In this document: positions 1-10,200 of the stretch, piece after piece
Numbering within the stretch: the first letter of the stretch is position 1
How the letters are laid out: each line of letters opens with the position of its first letter
NCBI RefSeq assembly: GCF_000518685.1
Contig: NZ_JAEB01000001.1
Span: 274,320 to 338,319, forward strand
DNA: 64,000 nucleotides
Direction of reading: 5' to 3'
From: Eubacterium xylanophilum ATCC 35991
GTDB taxonomy: Bacteria; Bacillota; Clostridia; Lachnospirales; Lachnospiraceae
Notes under the pieces: generated by a model
Told to the model about the DNA's origin: nothing
The model's database searches: none
The model's input: the letters and a program-made list of their open reading frames with translations, nothing else
Program-made: the position numbers and the translations under genes

Positions 1-394
1 CGAAGATGCGGCAGTGAATGAGCTGGTTGTGACAAGTGAGTTAGGCGAAGAAGTTGGAGCAGATAAAGCTGAGAGGCTTGTGGCATTGGCTAAGCAAAAG
101 ATTATTGATGGCAATCTTTCTTCTCAGGAAGATATCGAAAAAGCTATCAAGGAATCTGCTGAGCAGGTCGATATCAAGGATTTGACAGATGAACAGATCA
201 AGGAATTGGCGAGTTTGTTTGAGAAGATAAAGTCGCTCAATCTAGATATAGATAAGATTAAACAGCAAGCAGAGACTGTATATAACAGACTTCAGGAGCT
301 CGGAGAAAATGTGGAGAGCGCCAAGGGGATTTTAGAGAAATTAGTTGATTTCTTTGAATCAATAGCAAACAGTATAGCGAACCTTTTTAATTAG
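1..394 (+). CDS. C-terminal part of a DUF1002-like protein (5' end outside window)
   Basis: The reading frame is open from base 2 to the stop at 392-394 with no stop upstream, so this is the 3' end of a longer gene. About 130 residues are visible, nearly all predicted helical and acidic. The stretch around DLTDEQIKELASLFEKIKSL followed by LDIDKIKQQA resembles the C-terminal part of DUF1002 proteins, secreted proteins of unknown function in Firmicutes; this assignment is from memory. No signal peptide can be checked because the N-terminus is missing. The next gene starts 17 bases after the stop, so the two may share a transcript. Function unknown. Confidence 0.6.
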   Translation, partial: EDAAVNELVVTSELGEEVGADKAERLVALAKQKIIDGNLSSQEDIEKAIKESAEQVDIKDLTDEQIKELASLFEKIKSLNLDIDKIKQQAETVYNRLQELGENVESAKGILEKLVDFFESIANSIANLFN

Positions 395-411
395 TGCTTG
401 GAGGGAAAGCG

Positions 412-2595
412 TTGAAGATTAGTGTTATTGTGCCATTTAATGGTGAAAAGATTTATTACAGAGATTGCCTTGATAGTATTCGGGAACAGAACTATAAGGA
501 TATCGAAGTGATAATGGTGTGTGATGGATGTGGAAGACCAAATCTTGATAACTACGCTGATTTGAATTTGAAAGTTGTTGAATTAGCAGAACATAGTGGT
601 GTGGCAGCCGTGCGTAACGAGGGCATCAAACACGCGACAGGCGAGTATGTGATGTTTCTTGACATTGATGATTATGTACTGGAAGATACAATAGAGTTAT
701 TGGTTGCCAAACTTAAGGATAATAGAATATGTTACGCAGATCAGGTTCACAGCTGGTATAGTCGAAGAATCTTCTTGGATGACAAGCAGGGTAACAATCC
801 GGTGGATGATGAGGAAAATTCAGAAGAGATGGCCGATGTGGAGAGCGAAGTTACTGATAATCCATATGAGCACATCTTCATGAGGTCTGGAACATTTCAG
901 AGTATAACAATTCTCGGAATGTTGATTCCCAAAAAGGTTTTTGAAGATGAAACTCTTAGGTTTGACGAGGCGTCTGTGTACTTTTCGGACCATTTTCTCT
1001 TGGCAAGATTGTTGCAAAGCGATATAGAGTTTAAATTTGTAGAGTCGGCAAAGTATATCAAGAGAAGGCACAATGATCCGATTAACAATCCGTCTATGTT
1101 ACAGAAGAAAGATGGAGAAAAGAAGATATATGAGAGCATGGTGGCATATACTCAGATGAGGACTACAATGTCTGATGAGAAGTCAACTTGGTTGGATTAT
1201 AAATATGTTAGACATATTATAAAGAAGATTTCAGCGTTTTTGGTTGAAAAGCCTAAGAAGAGGGCAGATGTATATGCGAAGATGCAGAAGACTGCCATGC
1301 TTGTGGGAAATAACGGAGCTGAGAATCTCATCAAGAGGCACGGAAGACAGGTGCTGAAGATGGCGAGAACAGGTAATCCTGAGGTGTTTGTGAGAAGGAC
1401 TATCAATCACTCCAGGTGGAGGACTCTAAAGACGATTTCTACTCAGAGATCTCAACTTAAGAGATGGCTCTATGACAATGTCTATACCAAGATGAAGATG
1501 TTAGACAATACGATTATGTTTGAGAGTTTCTTTGGAAAGAGCTATTCGGACAGCCCGAAGTACATATATGAGTACCTCAATGAGAATTATGCGGGAAAGT
1601 ATAATTACATATGGGTATATGCTGGCAAGAAGCACAAGATTCCATATAAAGCAAAGCAGATTAAGAGATTTAGTTTTGCATATTTCTGCTATATGGCTAG
1701 GTGTAAATACCATGTATTTAACGGTAGACAGCCAGTGTATTTTATTAAGAGAAAGGGCAATGTCTTCTTGGAGACATGGCACGGAACCCCACTGAAAAAG
1801 CTTGTTTTTGATATGGACGATGTGACGACAGCATCGCCGCTCTACAAGGAGCAATTCTATATTCAGACAAGATCGTGGGATTATCTCGTGGCGCCAAATC
1901 AATTCTCGGAAGATGTATTTAGACATGCATTCTTATATGATGGCAAGATGTTAGAGACGGGATATCCCCGCAATGACATACTGTATAAGAAGCATGACAA
2001 GGAACTTGTGGATTCAATCAAAGATGAGATTGGAATTCCTCGGGATAAGAAAGTTATATTATATGCGCCTACTTGGCGTGATGATGAGTTTTATGGCCAT
2101 GCCATGTATAAATTCACACTTCAGCTGGATCTGAAGAAGATGCAAGAAGAATTGGGAGATGAGTATATAGTATTACTCAGGACCCACTACTTTATATCGG
2201 ATTTTCTCGACTTATCAGAACATGAGGGATTCGCATATAACGTAAGTAAGTATGATGATATCGCGAGATTGTATCTCGTATCGGATATGCTTATAACGGA
2301 CTATTCTTCTGTATTCTTTGACTATGCAAACCTGAAGAGGCCGATGATTTTCTATATGTATGACTTGGAGAAGTATGCATCTGTCCTCAGAGGTTTCTAT
2401 ATTGATATCGAGGAAGAACTCCCTGGTCCGATTGTATTGACCACGGAGAAGGTGATAGAGTCAATTAGAAATATCGATGAAGTCAAAGAAAAATATTCCG
2501 CGAAGTATGAAGAATTTAGTGAAAAGTACTGCGCATGGGAAGATGGTACGGCTTCGAAGAGAATAGTGGAAGCGGTATTTGATAATAAGGAATAA
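412..2595 (+). CDS. GT2 glycosyltransferase fused to CDP-glycerol glycerophosphotransferase-like domain
   Basis: Two enzyme domains lie in one 727-residue chain. Residues ~3-110 form a GT-A (family 2) fold, with KISVIVPFNGEK at the start, the VAAVRNEG motif and the acidic metal site FLDIDDYV near residue 84. Residues ~367-720 match the TagB/TagF CDP-glycerol:polyglycerophosphate glycerophosphotransferase family: WHGTPLKKLV, GYPRNDILY, LYAPTWRDD, RTHYF and ITDYSSVFFDY. The likely role is building a teichoic acid-like or capsular polymer at the inner face of the membrane; the acceptor is unknown. The start is taken as TTG 412, because GGAGGG (400-405) sits six bases upstream; a GTG at 394 would place that site inside the coding region. 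It is the first of three paralogues in a row. Confidence 0.85.
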   Translation: MKISVIVPFNGEKIYYRDCLDSIREQNYKDIEVIMVCDGCGRPNLDNYADLNLKVVELAEHSGVAAVRNEGIKHATGEYVMFLDIDDYVLEDTIELLVAKLKDNRICYADQVHSWYSRRIFLDDKQGNNPVDDEENSEEMADVESEVTDNPYEHIFMRSGTFQSITILGMLIPKKVFEDETLRFDEASVYFSDHFLLARLLQSDIEFKFVESAKYIKRRHNDPINNPSMLQKKDGEKKIYESMVAYTQMRTTMSDEKSTWLDYKYVRHIIKKISAFLVEKPKKRADVYAKMQKTAMLVGNNGAENLIKRHGRQVLKMARTGNPEVFVRRTINHSRWRTLKTISTQRSQLKRWLYDNVYTKMKMLDNTIMFESFFGKSYSDSPKYIYEYLNENYAGKYNYIWVYAGKKHKIPYKAKQIKRFSFAYFCYMARCKYHVFNGRQPVYFIKRKGNVFLETWHGTPLKKLVFDMDDVTTASPLYKEQFYIQTRSWDYLVAPNQFSEDVFRHAFLYDGKMLETGYPRNDILYKKHDKELVDSIKDEIGIPRDKKVILYAPTWRDDEFYGHAMYKFTLQLDLKKMQEELGDEYIVLLRTHYFISDFLDLSEHEGFAYNVSKYDDIARLYLVSDMLITDYSSVFFDYANLKRPMIFYMYDLEKYASVLRGFYIDIEEELPGPIVLTTEKVIESIRNIDEVKEKYSAKYEEFSEKYCAWEDGTASKRIVEAVFDNKE

Positions 2596-2597
2596 TG

Positions 2598-2634
2598 TAT
2601 TAGGTTTAGTATTAGGTTAAGTATTTAGGTTAAA
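2598..2634 (+). repeat. Three 12-13 bp direct repeats between two transferase genes
   Basis: Units TATTAGGTTTAG (2598-2609), TATTAGGTTAAG (2610-2621) and TATTTAGGTTAAA (2622-2634) follow each other directly after the stop of the first transferase and before the GGAGG site of the second. They could be a slipped-strand tract or a protein-binding array; nothing else in the sequence decides this. Confidence 0.6.
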
Positions 2635-2663
2635 TAGAAGTAATTCTTGGAGGAATTAGAAAA

Positions 2664-5078
2664 ATGTCGAAAGTTAGTATAATTGTCCCATATCTCAAGG
2701 GACCAGCTTATTTGCGTGAGTGTGTTGAAAGTGTTATGTCACAGGGGTTAGATGACTATGAAATCATCATTGCCGACGATAGAGATGGTCACGAAGTACC
2801 GGAGGATGTACTTGCAATACCTCAGGTAAAGCATGTTGTTCTCGATGATGAAATAGATGTTGACGAGTTTTTTGATGCGAAGAGCAAGTTCTTTGATGAA
2901 AAGAAGAGATTGAATCTCGGATTGACAGTAGAGGAATGGGAGCAGAGAAAGGCAGAGAAGGCAGCAGAAAAGGCGGCTCTAGAAGAGGCTGAGAGACTCA
3001 GACAACAAGAGGAAGAAGACGAAAATGAGCTTAATGGTGGCGGAGATGATGACAAAAGCGATGATTCAGATGATTCTGATAACGATGTAGATATCGTTTT
3101 GAGACCGTATGGAGTTGCTACGGCCAGAAATCACGGTGTAGCTCATGCTACAGGAGATTATATATATTTTCTTGATGGGGATGACTACTTGCATGAAGGT
3201 TGTCTCAAGGGTCTTTTGAAGGTGGCAGAGGATAAGAAAGCCAAGGTTGTCACCGGAAATAGAACTGATACCTGGTTTAAACCAATCAGTTTTGACTTTG
3301 AGAAGTCCAAGCCGGATTCCCAGATTGAGGGTATTGTTCCTTTGGAGGGTGAGACTCTCATTGAGATTATGTATAAGAGAGTTACCGTTCAAAACTTGCT
3401 GATTAACAGAGAGTTCTATAATTCTCTGGATATTTGTTTTGATGAATATAATACATACTACTGCGACATGCCGGTTGCAACTAAAGTGATATGTGCTGCA
3501 AAGGGAAGTGCTTGGGTAAATGGAGATTCAATCTATATCTGGAGACATAGAAATGATCCAATCCATCTGCCTGCTATATCTCAGAAGAAGAGAAGCAAGA
3601 AAATTCGCGAGTTTGTGGAGGCGTATGAGAAGTCTCTCGAGTTTATAGGTGCAGACGATGATGATATGAGAACGGCTATTGATCATGAGCTTGCAATGTA
3701 TGCCATGAACAAATTCCCTAACAATCTCAAGGGAAAGAATTGTGTTAGATATTCAACTCATCTTTCCAAGATGCCTAAGGCTCACATTGCCAGATTCAAG
3801 AAGGATTACAAAGCAGTTTCTAAGATGACTCTTGGCCTTCTTGTAAAGGGTAAGTTTAGAATGGCTAAACCTCTTTCAAAGTTTGCATCAGTTATGAGAA
3901 AGAAGAGAGGTTTGTTTGGAAAACCTATTCAATACTGGAAGTTCTTGGATAAGAGGATATTCCAAAAGATGCCATTAAAAGACAATCTCATATTTATAGA
4001 GAGTTTCTTCGGTAAGAGTTATTCGGATAGTCCAAAGTACCTCTATGAGTATATTTACAATAAATACGGCGATAAATATGAATATGTATTCTGCCTTAAC
4101 AAGCGTGCGCCGGAGATGCCGGGACATCCTAAGATTTGTAAGAGACACACTCTTAGATATGTATATTATACAGCTAGGGCAAAATACTTTATCTGCAACA
4201 CAAGACAGCCTGCTTGGTTCAAAAAGCGAGAGGGTGTTGTGTTCATGGAAACATGGCATGGAACTCCACTTAAAAAGCTTGCTTTTGACTTAGATGATAT
4301 CCATGCAGCAAGTCAGAATCATAAGAGAATATTTTACCGTCATGCGAAAGCATGGGATTACCTTGTTTCTGCAAATCCTTTTTCAACAGAAGTATTTGAG
4401 AGAGCGTTCTGTGTACCTCGAGAGAAAATTATCGAGGTGGGATATCCTAGAAATGACATCTTGTATTCCAAGGACAAGGATAAGATTGCAGAGGATGTCA
4501 AGCGCGAATTCAATATTCCGGAGGGCAAGAAGGTTGTTCTCTATGCACCAACATGGAGAGATGATCAGTTCTATGCAAAGGGTAAATACAAGTTTACTCT
4601 CGCCATGGACTTTGCCAGATTGCAGAAAGAGCTTGGAGATGAGTATGTAATACTTCTAAGAACTCACTACTACATTGCCGATATGGTTGATTTGAGCGAG
4701 TTTGATGGATTTGTATTTAATGCCAGCAAGTACAATGATATTTCGAGATTGTATCTTGCGTCGGATATTTGTATAACAGATTATTCTTCAGTATTCTTTG
4801 ATTATGCGAACTTGAAGAGACCGATCCTCTTCTTCGCATACGACTATGAGAAATACGAAGGGGAACTTAGGGGAATGTATATTGATATGAATAAGGAGCT
4901 TCCTGGACCGATTCTAAAGACTAATGATGAAGTTGTGGATGCGCTTAAGAATATCGATAAGATTAGCAGCGAATATGCTAGCAGGTATGACGAGTTCTAT
5001 GACAGATTCTGTTCAGTGGATGACGGTCATGCAAGTGAGAGAACAATTAATATAATGTTCGGAGAAGGGAATATGTGA
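2664..5078 (+). CDS. GT2 glycosyltransferase (with charged insertion) fused to CDP-glycerol glycerophosphotransferase-like domain
   Basis: An 804-residue paralogue of the preceding gene. The GT-A domain opens with KVSIIVPYLKGP and carries VATARNHGV and FLDGDDYL (acidic site ~171-174). Between them, residues ~61-145 are a highly charged insertion: a Lys/Glu/Ala-rich helix-like stretch, then an Asp/Ser-rich stretch (DDDKSDDSDDSDND). The insertion is absent from the upstream paralogue. Residues ~440-800 are the TagB/TagF-like domain with WHGTPLKKLAFD, GYPRNDILY, LYAPTWRDD, LRTHYY and ITDYSSVFFDY. ATG 2664 has GGAGGA 11 bases upstream. The stop is followed after three bases by the next transferase, so an operon is likely. 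Role inferred: synthesis of a phosphopolyol-containing wall polymer. Acceptor and donor are not shown by the sequence. Confidence 0.85.
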   Translation: MSKVSIIVPYLKGPAYLRECVESVMSQGLDDYEIIIADDRDGHEVPEDVLAIPQVKHVVLDDEIDVDEFFDAKSKFFDEKKRLNLGLTVEEWEQRKAEKAAEKAALEEAERLRQQEEEDENELNGGGDDDKSDDSDDSDNDVDIVLRPYGVATARNHGVAHATGDYIYFLDGDDYLHEGCLKGLLKVAEDKKAKVVTGNRTDTWFKPISFDFEKSKPDSQIEGIVPLEGETLIEIMYKRVTVQNLLINREFYNSLDICFDEYNTYYCDMPVATKVICAAKGSAWVNGDSIYIWRHRNDPIHLPAISQKKRSKKIREFVEAYEKSLEFIGADDDDMRTAIDHELAMYAMNKFPNNLKGKNCVRYSTHLSKMPKAHIARFKKDYKAVSKMTLGLLVKGKFRMAKPLSKFASVMRKKRGLFGKPIQYWKFLDKRIFQKMPLKDNLIFIESFFGKSYSDSPKYLYEYIYNKYGDKYEYVFCLNKRAPEMPGHPKICKRHTLRYVYYTARAKYFICNTRQPAWFKKREGVVFMETWHGTPLKKLAFDLDDIHAASQNHKRIFYRHAKAWDYLVSANPFSTEVFERAFCVPREKIIEVGYPRNDILYSKDKDKIAEDVKREFNIPEGKKVVLYAPTWRDDQFYAKGKYKFTLAMDFARLQKELGDEYVILLRTHYYIADMVDLSEFDGFVFNASKYNDISRLYLASDICITDYSSVFFDYANLKRPILFFAYDYEKYEGELRGMYIDMNKELPGPILKTNDEVVDALKNIDKISSEYASRYDEFYDRFCSVDDGHASERTINIMFGEGNM

Positions 5079-5081
5079 TAA

Positions 5082-6260
5082 ATGCGTTTATTGGTTAAGA
5101 AAATAGCAATATTATTATATAGAATATTGTGTGTTATATTTCCAGTAAAACAGAATAGAATTGTATTTGATTCAAGTATGGGACGTAGTTATTCGGGAAA
5201 TCCGAAAGCTATATTTGAGTATATGGTTGAAAACGGATATACGGAGAAATGGGAATGTACCTGGTTTTACGAGGACAATCCCTATCCTATTCCGGGTGAT
5301 GGCTTCCAGTATAGATACGGAAGATTGAGATATTTGTTCTATATGGCGACTGCTAAAATATGGATATTTGACTGTCGTCAGCCAGAGTTCCTGATTAAGA
5401 GAAAGAATTGTTATTATATTCAGACTTGGCATGGAACTCCGCTCAAAAAGTTGGTTCTGGACATGGAAGATGTATTCATGGCCAATGAGTCTGACATCGA
5501 ATCATATCAGAAGACTTTTGTGAAAAATGTTCAGATATGGGATTATCTAATATCCCAGAATCCATTTTCCACGGTTACTTTTAGACGAGCATTTGCTTTT
5601 GAAGGAGAGATGCTTGAAATTGGATATCCAAGAAACGATACTCTGGTTGTTCATAACAATGAAGAGTATATAACTAAACTCAAGAAAAATCTCGGCCTTC
5701 CCGAGGATAAAAAAGTCATATTATATGCACCGACTTTTCGAGATGACGAGTTTAATGAGGATTCCACGTATCAATTTAAACCTCAATTATCATTTGACAA
5801 GCTCCGTGAGAGGTTGGGAGATGAATATGTTGTGATCGTGAAGTACCATTATTTGATAGAAGATTATATTGATTGGTTTGCTTATGCTGATTTTATATAT
5901 CACTTCGATCAAACATATGATATTGCAGATTTGTTCTTGGTATCAGACATGCTGGTTACAGACTATTCATCTGTTATGTTTGACTATAGCATTCTGAAGC
6001 GTCCAATGTTTTTCTTTGCATACGACTTGGAAAAGTATGAAAATGAGCTGCGCGGTTTTTACTTTGATTATAAGGGAGAAATACCCGGCCCGGTTTCAAC
6101 GACAACGGATGAATTAATCAAGGATATCCAAGAGCATGATGTAGAATTATATAAGAAAAAATATGATAAATTTGTACAAAAATTCAATCCTTTTGATGAT
6201 GGAAAATCATCAAAGAAAGTCGTCGACTTAGTTGATATGCTGACGAGAGGAGGAGTATGA
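5082..6260 (+). CDS. CDP-glycerol glycerophosphotransferase family protein (single domain)
   Basis: This 392-residue protein consists only of the TagB/TagF-like domain found at the C-termini of the two upstream proteins. Conserved stretches are SSMGRSYSGNPKAIFEYM, TWHGTPLKKLVLDMED, GYPRNDTL, LYAPTFRDDEF and VTDYSSVMFDY. The N-terminus (RLLVKKIAILLYRILCVIF) is hydrophobic and basic, fitting the peripheral membrane attachment known for this family. It probably transfers glycerol-phosphate units, or a related polyol phosphate, to a lipid-linked acceptor. GGAGAAGGG precedes ATG 5082. The gene overlaps the next one by ATGA (6257-6260), which implies coupled translation with the membrane protein that follows. 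Confidence 0.85.
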   Translation: MRLLVKKIAILLYRILCVIFPVKQNRIVFDSSMGRSYSGNPKAIFEYMVENGYTEKWECTWFYEDNPYPIPGDGFQYRYGRLRYLFYMATAKIWIFDCRQPEFLIKRKNCYYIQTWHGTPLKKLVLDMEDVFMANESDIESYQKTFVKNVQIWDYLISQNPFSTVTFRRAFAFEGEMLEIGYPRNDTLVVHNNEEYITKLKKNLGLPEDKKVILYAPTFRDDEFNEDSTYQFKPQLSFDKLRERLGDEYVVIVKYHYLIEDYIDWFAYADFIYHFDQTYDIADLFLVSDMLVTDYSSVMFDYSILKRPMFFFAYDLEKYENELRGFYFDYKGEIPGPVSTTTDELIKDIQEHDVELYKKKYDKFVQKFNPFDDGKSSKKVVDLVDMLTRGGV

Positions 6261-7243
6261 TGAACTTAGGAACAGTATTTATTGCACTCGGAGGGGTGTG
6301 TCTCGGCTATGTTTTGGTTGGGCTGGCAGCAGCTATTGGAAAGCTGATCGGTGGCCTGATACTAAAGTTTAAATTCGAGAGATTTGTGTTTTTTATGGCT
6401 GATGTGAAAAAGACAGAAAAGGGATTTGCTTTTGGGCTCTGTGAACCGGAACCATTTATAAGTCTTACCATGTTTGATCCCAAAGATAGCAAGATGAGAA
6501 GTCTTATTTCCAACAGTTTATCACTTGCTTGTGCACTATTTTGTACAGAGACATTGGCTATTGGACTGTGGGGAACTAAGACAATTGCAAAGTCTGCATT
6601 TACAGTTCCTATGGCAATTATAATGATTGCATACAGTCTATTTCTTCTGGTCAAGGTTCTGATCGTTGAGCAGAGAAAATCCTCTAAGACAACAGGTGGA
6701 GTTATCTGGAGAGGATATCAGAAGGCAAGTACTGCTATAAAAGAGGGAACTAGACCGGCTGAACTCACTTTTGAAGAAGTTTCAGAAGAGATTTCAGAGG
6801 AGATCAATGTAGGAGCTGCAGACAAGGGAACATATAAGAAGTATCTGTTGCTTCAGTATTATCACTACCTCGAAGCAGGCAATTACAATAAGCTAATTGA
6901 TGTTGTAAACAAGATTGAGGATATTGCTCCGGACAAATGGAGTTATTCAGATATAGGTATTTTGGCCGACATGACATTTTACTATGTTGTAATTGGTCAG
7001 AATATGGGAAGAGCAAAGTATTATGGAAAAATATTCCAAGAAAAGATGAAGGGCTCGGAAGAAGTTAATGTAAAAAGAGCTTATGCATATTGGCTGTTTT
7101 TTGTTGAAAAGGATAGGGGTGCGGCTCTCCAGATTGCCATGGAGGCAATGAAGATGGTTGACAGTTACAATCTCATAGGTTGTCGAGAAATGGAGAGAAA
7201 GTTTATTCAGGCGTTGCTTAATAACATTGAAAGTAGCAATTAA
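6257..7243 (+). CDS. Membrane protein with soluble helical-repeat C-terminus, unknown function
   Basis: A 328-residue protein with no family I recognise. Residues ~5-34 form a first membrane segment (TVFIALGGVCLGYVLVGLAA), and two more lie at about 88-108 and 113-137. From ~185 onward the chain is soluble and helical, with spacing that suggests TPR-like repeats (KYLLLQYYHYLEAGNYNKLI, DMTFYYVVIGQNMGRAKYYG). It starts within the stop of the previous transferase (ATGATG at 6257; either Met is possible) behind GAGGAGG. Fifteen bases separate it from the next gene. Its position links the teichoic-type transferases to the Hsp70-like cluster downstream. The topology is inferred from hydrophobicity only. 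Confidence 0.8.
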   Translation: MMNLGTVFIALGGVCLGYVLVGLAAAIGKLIGGLILKFKFERFVFFMADVKKTEKGFAFGLCEPEPFISLTMFDPKDSKMRSLISNSLSLACALFCTETLAIGLWGTKTIAKSAFTVPMAIIMIAYSLFLLVKVLIVEQRKSSKTTGGVIWRGYQKASTAIKEGTRPAELTFEEVSEEISEEINVGAADKGTYKKYLLLQYYHYLEAGNYNKLIDVVNKIEDIAPDKWSYSDIGILADMTFYYVVIGQNMGRAKYYGKIFQEKMKGSEEVNVKRAYAYWLFFVEKDRGAALQIAMEAMKMVDSYNLIGCREMERKFIQALLNNIESSN

Positions 7244-7258
7244 GGTATAGGTTGAGAT

Positions 7259-10200
7259 ATGAAAGAAAAAATGATGTTGCTCTCACAGGGAAAATTCGTA
7301 TACCAGGAGCCCAAGGTGAGATTGTCGACAGAAAAGTTAATATTTGAGGTTTCCCAGGCCGGTGAGACTAAGAAATCCTTTGTAATATCCAATACCAGAG
7401 GAACCAACATAAAGGGTTTCTGTGTTTCGCCCTGCAATTCTCTCGAGTTTAAGCCTGTATTTAGCGGCAAAGAAAACGAGATCGAGGTAGTTGCCAGAGC
7501 GGGAGAGCATTCTCCGGGGGAAGTAATAGAAGGAGAGATTCAGATTGTCACAGATTGTGGCGAGACGGCTCTTCCTATGGAAATTCGCATATTTGCCAAT
7601 GCTCTTTTGCCTGAGATTACAAGTTATGATGATTTTGTGGAATTGGCCAAGAGAGACTTTTCGAAGGCAGCAGAGATTTTTTGTGACAATAAATTTATTG
7701 ACTCTTATATTAATTCATATAATGATAAAAGACTATATCAATATTTGACTAAAAAAAATCCCAAAGAACAAGCATTAGAGGAGTACCTTGTCAGTCATAG
7801 AGATAAAAAAGCTATGCAATTTATGACCAACAGAACCCAGTTGGTATTCAAGACAATGGGACAGGATATAGACAGTGAAATAGTAGTTGGTATCGGTCCT
7901 TGGGGTTATACAAATATTAGAGTTTCATCGACGGCAGATTTTCTGACTCTTGAAAAAGAAGTTCTGACAGAAAAGGATTTTGTAGAGAATCACTCTGTAT
8001 TAAGATTCCATATTGACGGTAAAAAGGTTGCTGAGTGCAATCGCCATGCTGTAATTGTATTTGAGAATATTTATCAAAAAATAGAAGTAAAAGTAAAAGT
8101 TGTAGGAGAGTCGGGTGCCTATGGAAAGCAGAAAAAACACCAACTCCAAGAGTGCTATGCGAGATTTCACAGAGCTCAAATAGCTTTTATGATGGATCCG
8201 AGAAAGTCGGTGGAGTTAGTTAAGGTTCTCAGTGAGTACAGTGATATATTCGAGCGAGACGAAAAGAATAAGATGCTTTATAGGGGATACTTGGGATATC
8301 TCACGGGAGATCAAGCCTATAAGGATGAATTTCTTGATTATATCATCGGAATGAGTGCGCCTGATTCATATGAGGATAATGAGAAGATTATGAGATATGT
8401 ATTGACACAATATGTCAAGTATCTCATTGATGGAGACCAAGAGACTAAGAGAAATCTGATAGAAAGGTTGGGAGAATACTATTCTGCCAATTGTAGAAAT
8501 ATAATGACATTTATTTTATTAGATCGTCTTGGGGGAATAAGTGAATTTCCGATTAATATACGCAAAGAATTGGAATATTTCGCTGAGAAAAATGTAAGAA
8601 ATCCATACGTATCTCTCTATCATATGACGCTTCTAATAAATAATACTGATGCATTGACAGAGCTAAATCCTCATAATATTACCACTTTGTTTTTTGGCCT
8701 TAAGTATGGAATTATGACAAGGGAGTTATCTCTCAAAATAGCTTTTCTAATTGCGAAGAACAAAAAGCTTAATCCATCACTTTTGGCGCTTCTGTCAGGC
8801 TGTTATAGAGTATTTCCTTCGGAGGATTTGTTACATGGAATATGTGCACTTCTCATAAGGACGGAGAGCACGGACAAGAAATTCTTCCCTTGGTTCAACT
8901 TGGGAGTTAGCAATAGACTTAGGATTACAGAGTTATTCGAGTACTATATGTATACTATGGATTCGAAGATGTTAGATGCTGCATTGCCGACTGTGGTGAC
9001 ATATTTTAAGTATGAAAACCATCTTAGATCCTCTGTTAAAGCTAGTTTCTTTGCAAGCATTGTTAGAAATAAAAACAAGCATCCTGAGTACTATGAAATC
9101 TATCGTGATATGATCAGAGATTTTGTAATTAGTCAGATTAAGAAACGCGTTATAGATCAGAACATGGCAGTGCTTTATGATGAGTTTATATCTGAGAAGG
9201 ACGTCAATATAGATATTGCAGAAGATCTAGTGGAGATATTGTTTGATTACAATATCAGAGTAGACAATCCTAATATAGATAGAGTTTTGGTTGTCCAAGA
9301 TGAAACTGCAGTAAAGAAAGTATATAATCTCAAGAGATCTGAGGCCAATATTGCGCTTCCGACATCTCATTATAATTTGTATTTCCTAGATAGGGATGGA
9401 AGATATCATGGACGTACAATAACTTATCATTTGGATAAATATCTCATGGTCAAGACCCTAGCCAAAAAGTGTTATGAGCTGGGGGTCAACAATGAAAAGC
9501 TGTTAACACATGTATTTTCTGAGGCTTTGAAGAAAGATCAGATAAATGCAGTAGATGCAGAGGCTATACATTCAGTGATAAAGAGTGATAAATATGGAAT
9601 TGAATATGGGACTAAGGCCCTGTTAAAGCTTTATGATTTTTACAAGTCGACCGGTGATGATGCCGCATTAGCAGAGGTGATATCCCGAATGGACTTTAAG
9701 TATCTTCCTTCTTCCAGAAGATCCGGAGTACTTCAGACATTAATTCAATTCAAGGAATATGATAGAGCTATCAGTGAGTTAAAAAAATATGATATTAAGA
9801 GTGGAACTAAGAAAATCTTACTTCTCTTGGTATCGTCAAAAATTGAAGAAAATCCGCATCAGTTTGACCCGTTCTACATGCAGTTGGCTGACGAGTTGTT
9901 TGGGAGCGGAATTGCAAATGAGATTAGTCTCAGATATCTCTGTGAGTTCTATATGGGATATACACATCATTTGTTGGAGATATATAGAAGAACGATAAAG
10001 CGCGGTGTGGATATTACAGATGGAGCTATCGAGCGACTTTTGGGACAGGCCTTATTTGTGAATGCAGATTTATCTGAGTATAAAGATGTATTTCTGGAGT
10101 ATCATGAATATGGCGCAAACAGAACACTTGTTAAGGCTGTTCTGAATTCATATGCATATTTTTATATTACGAGAGATATAAAAATAGACGAAAAGATAGT

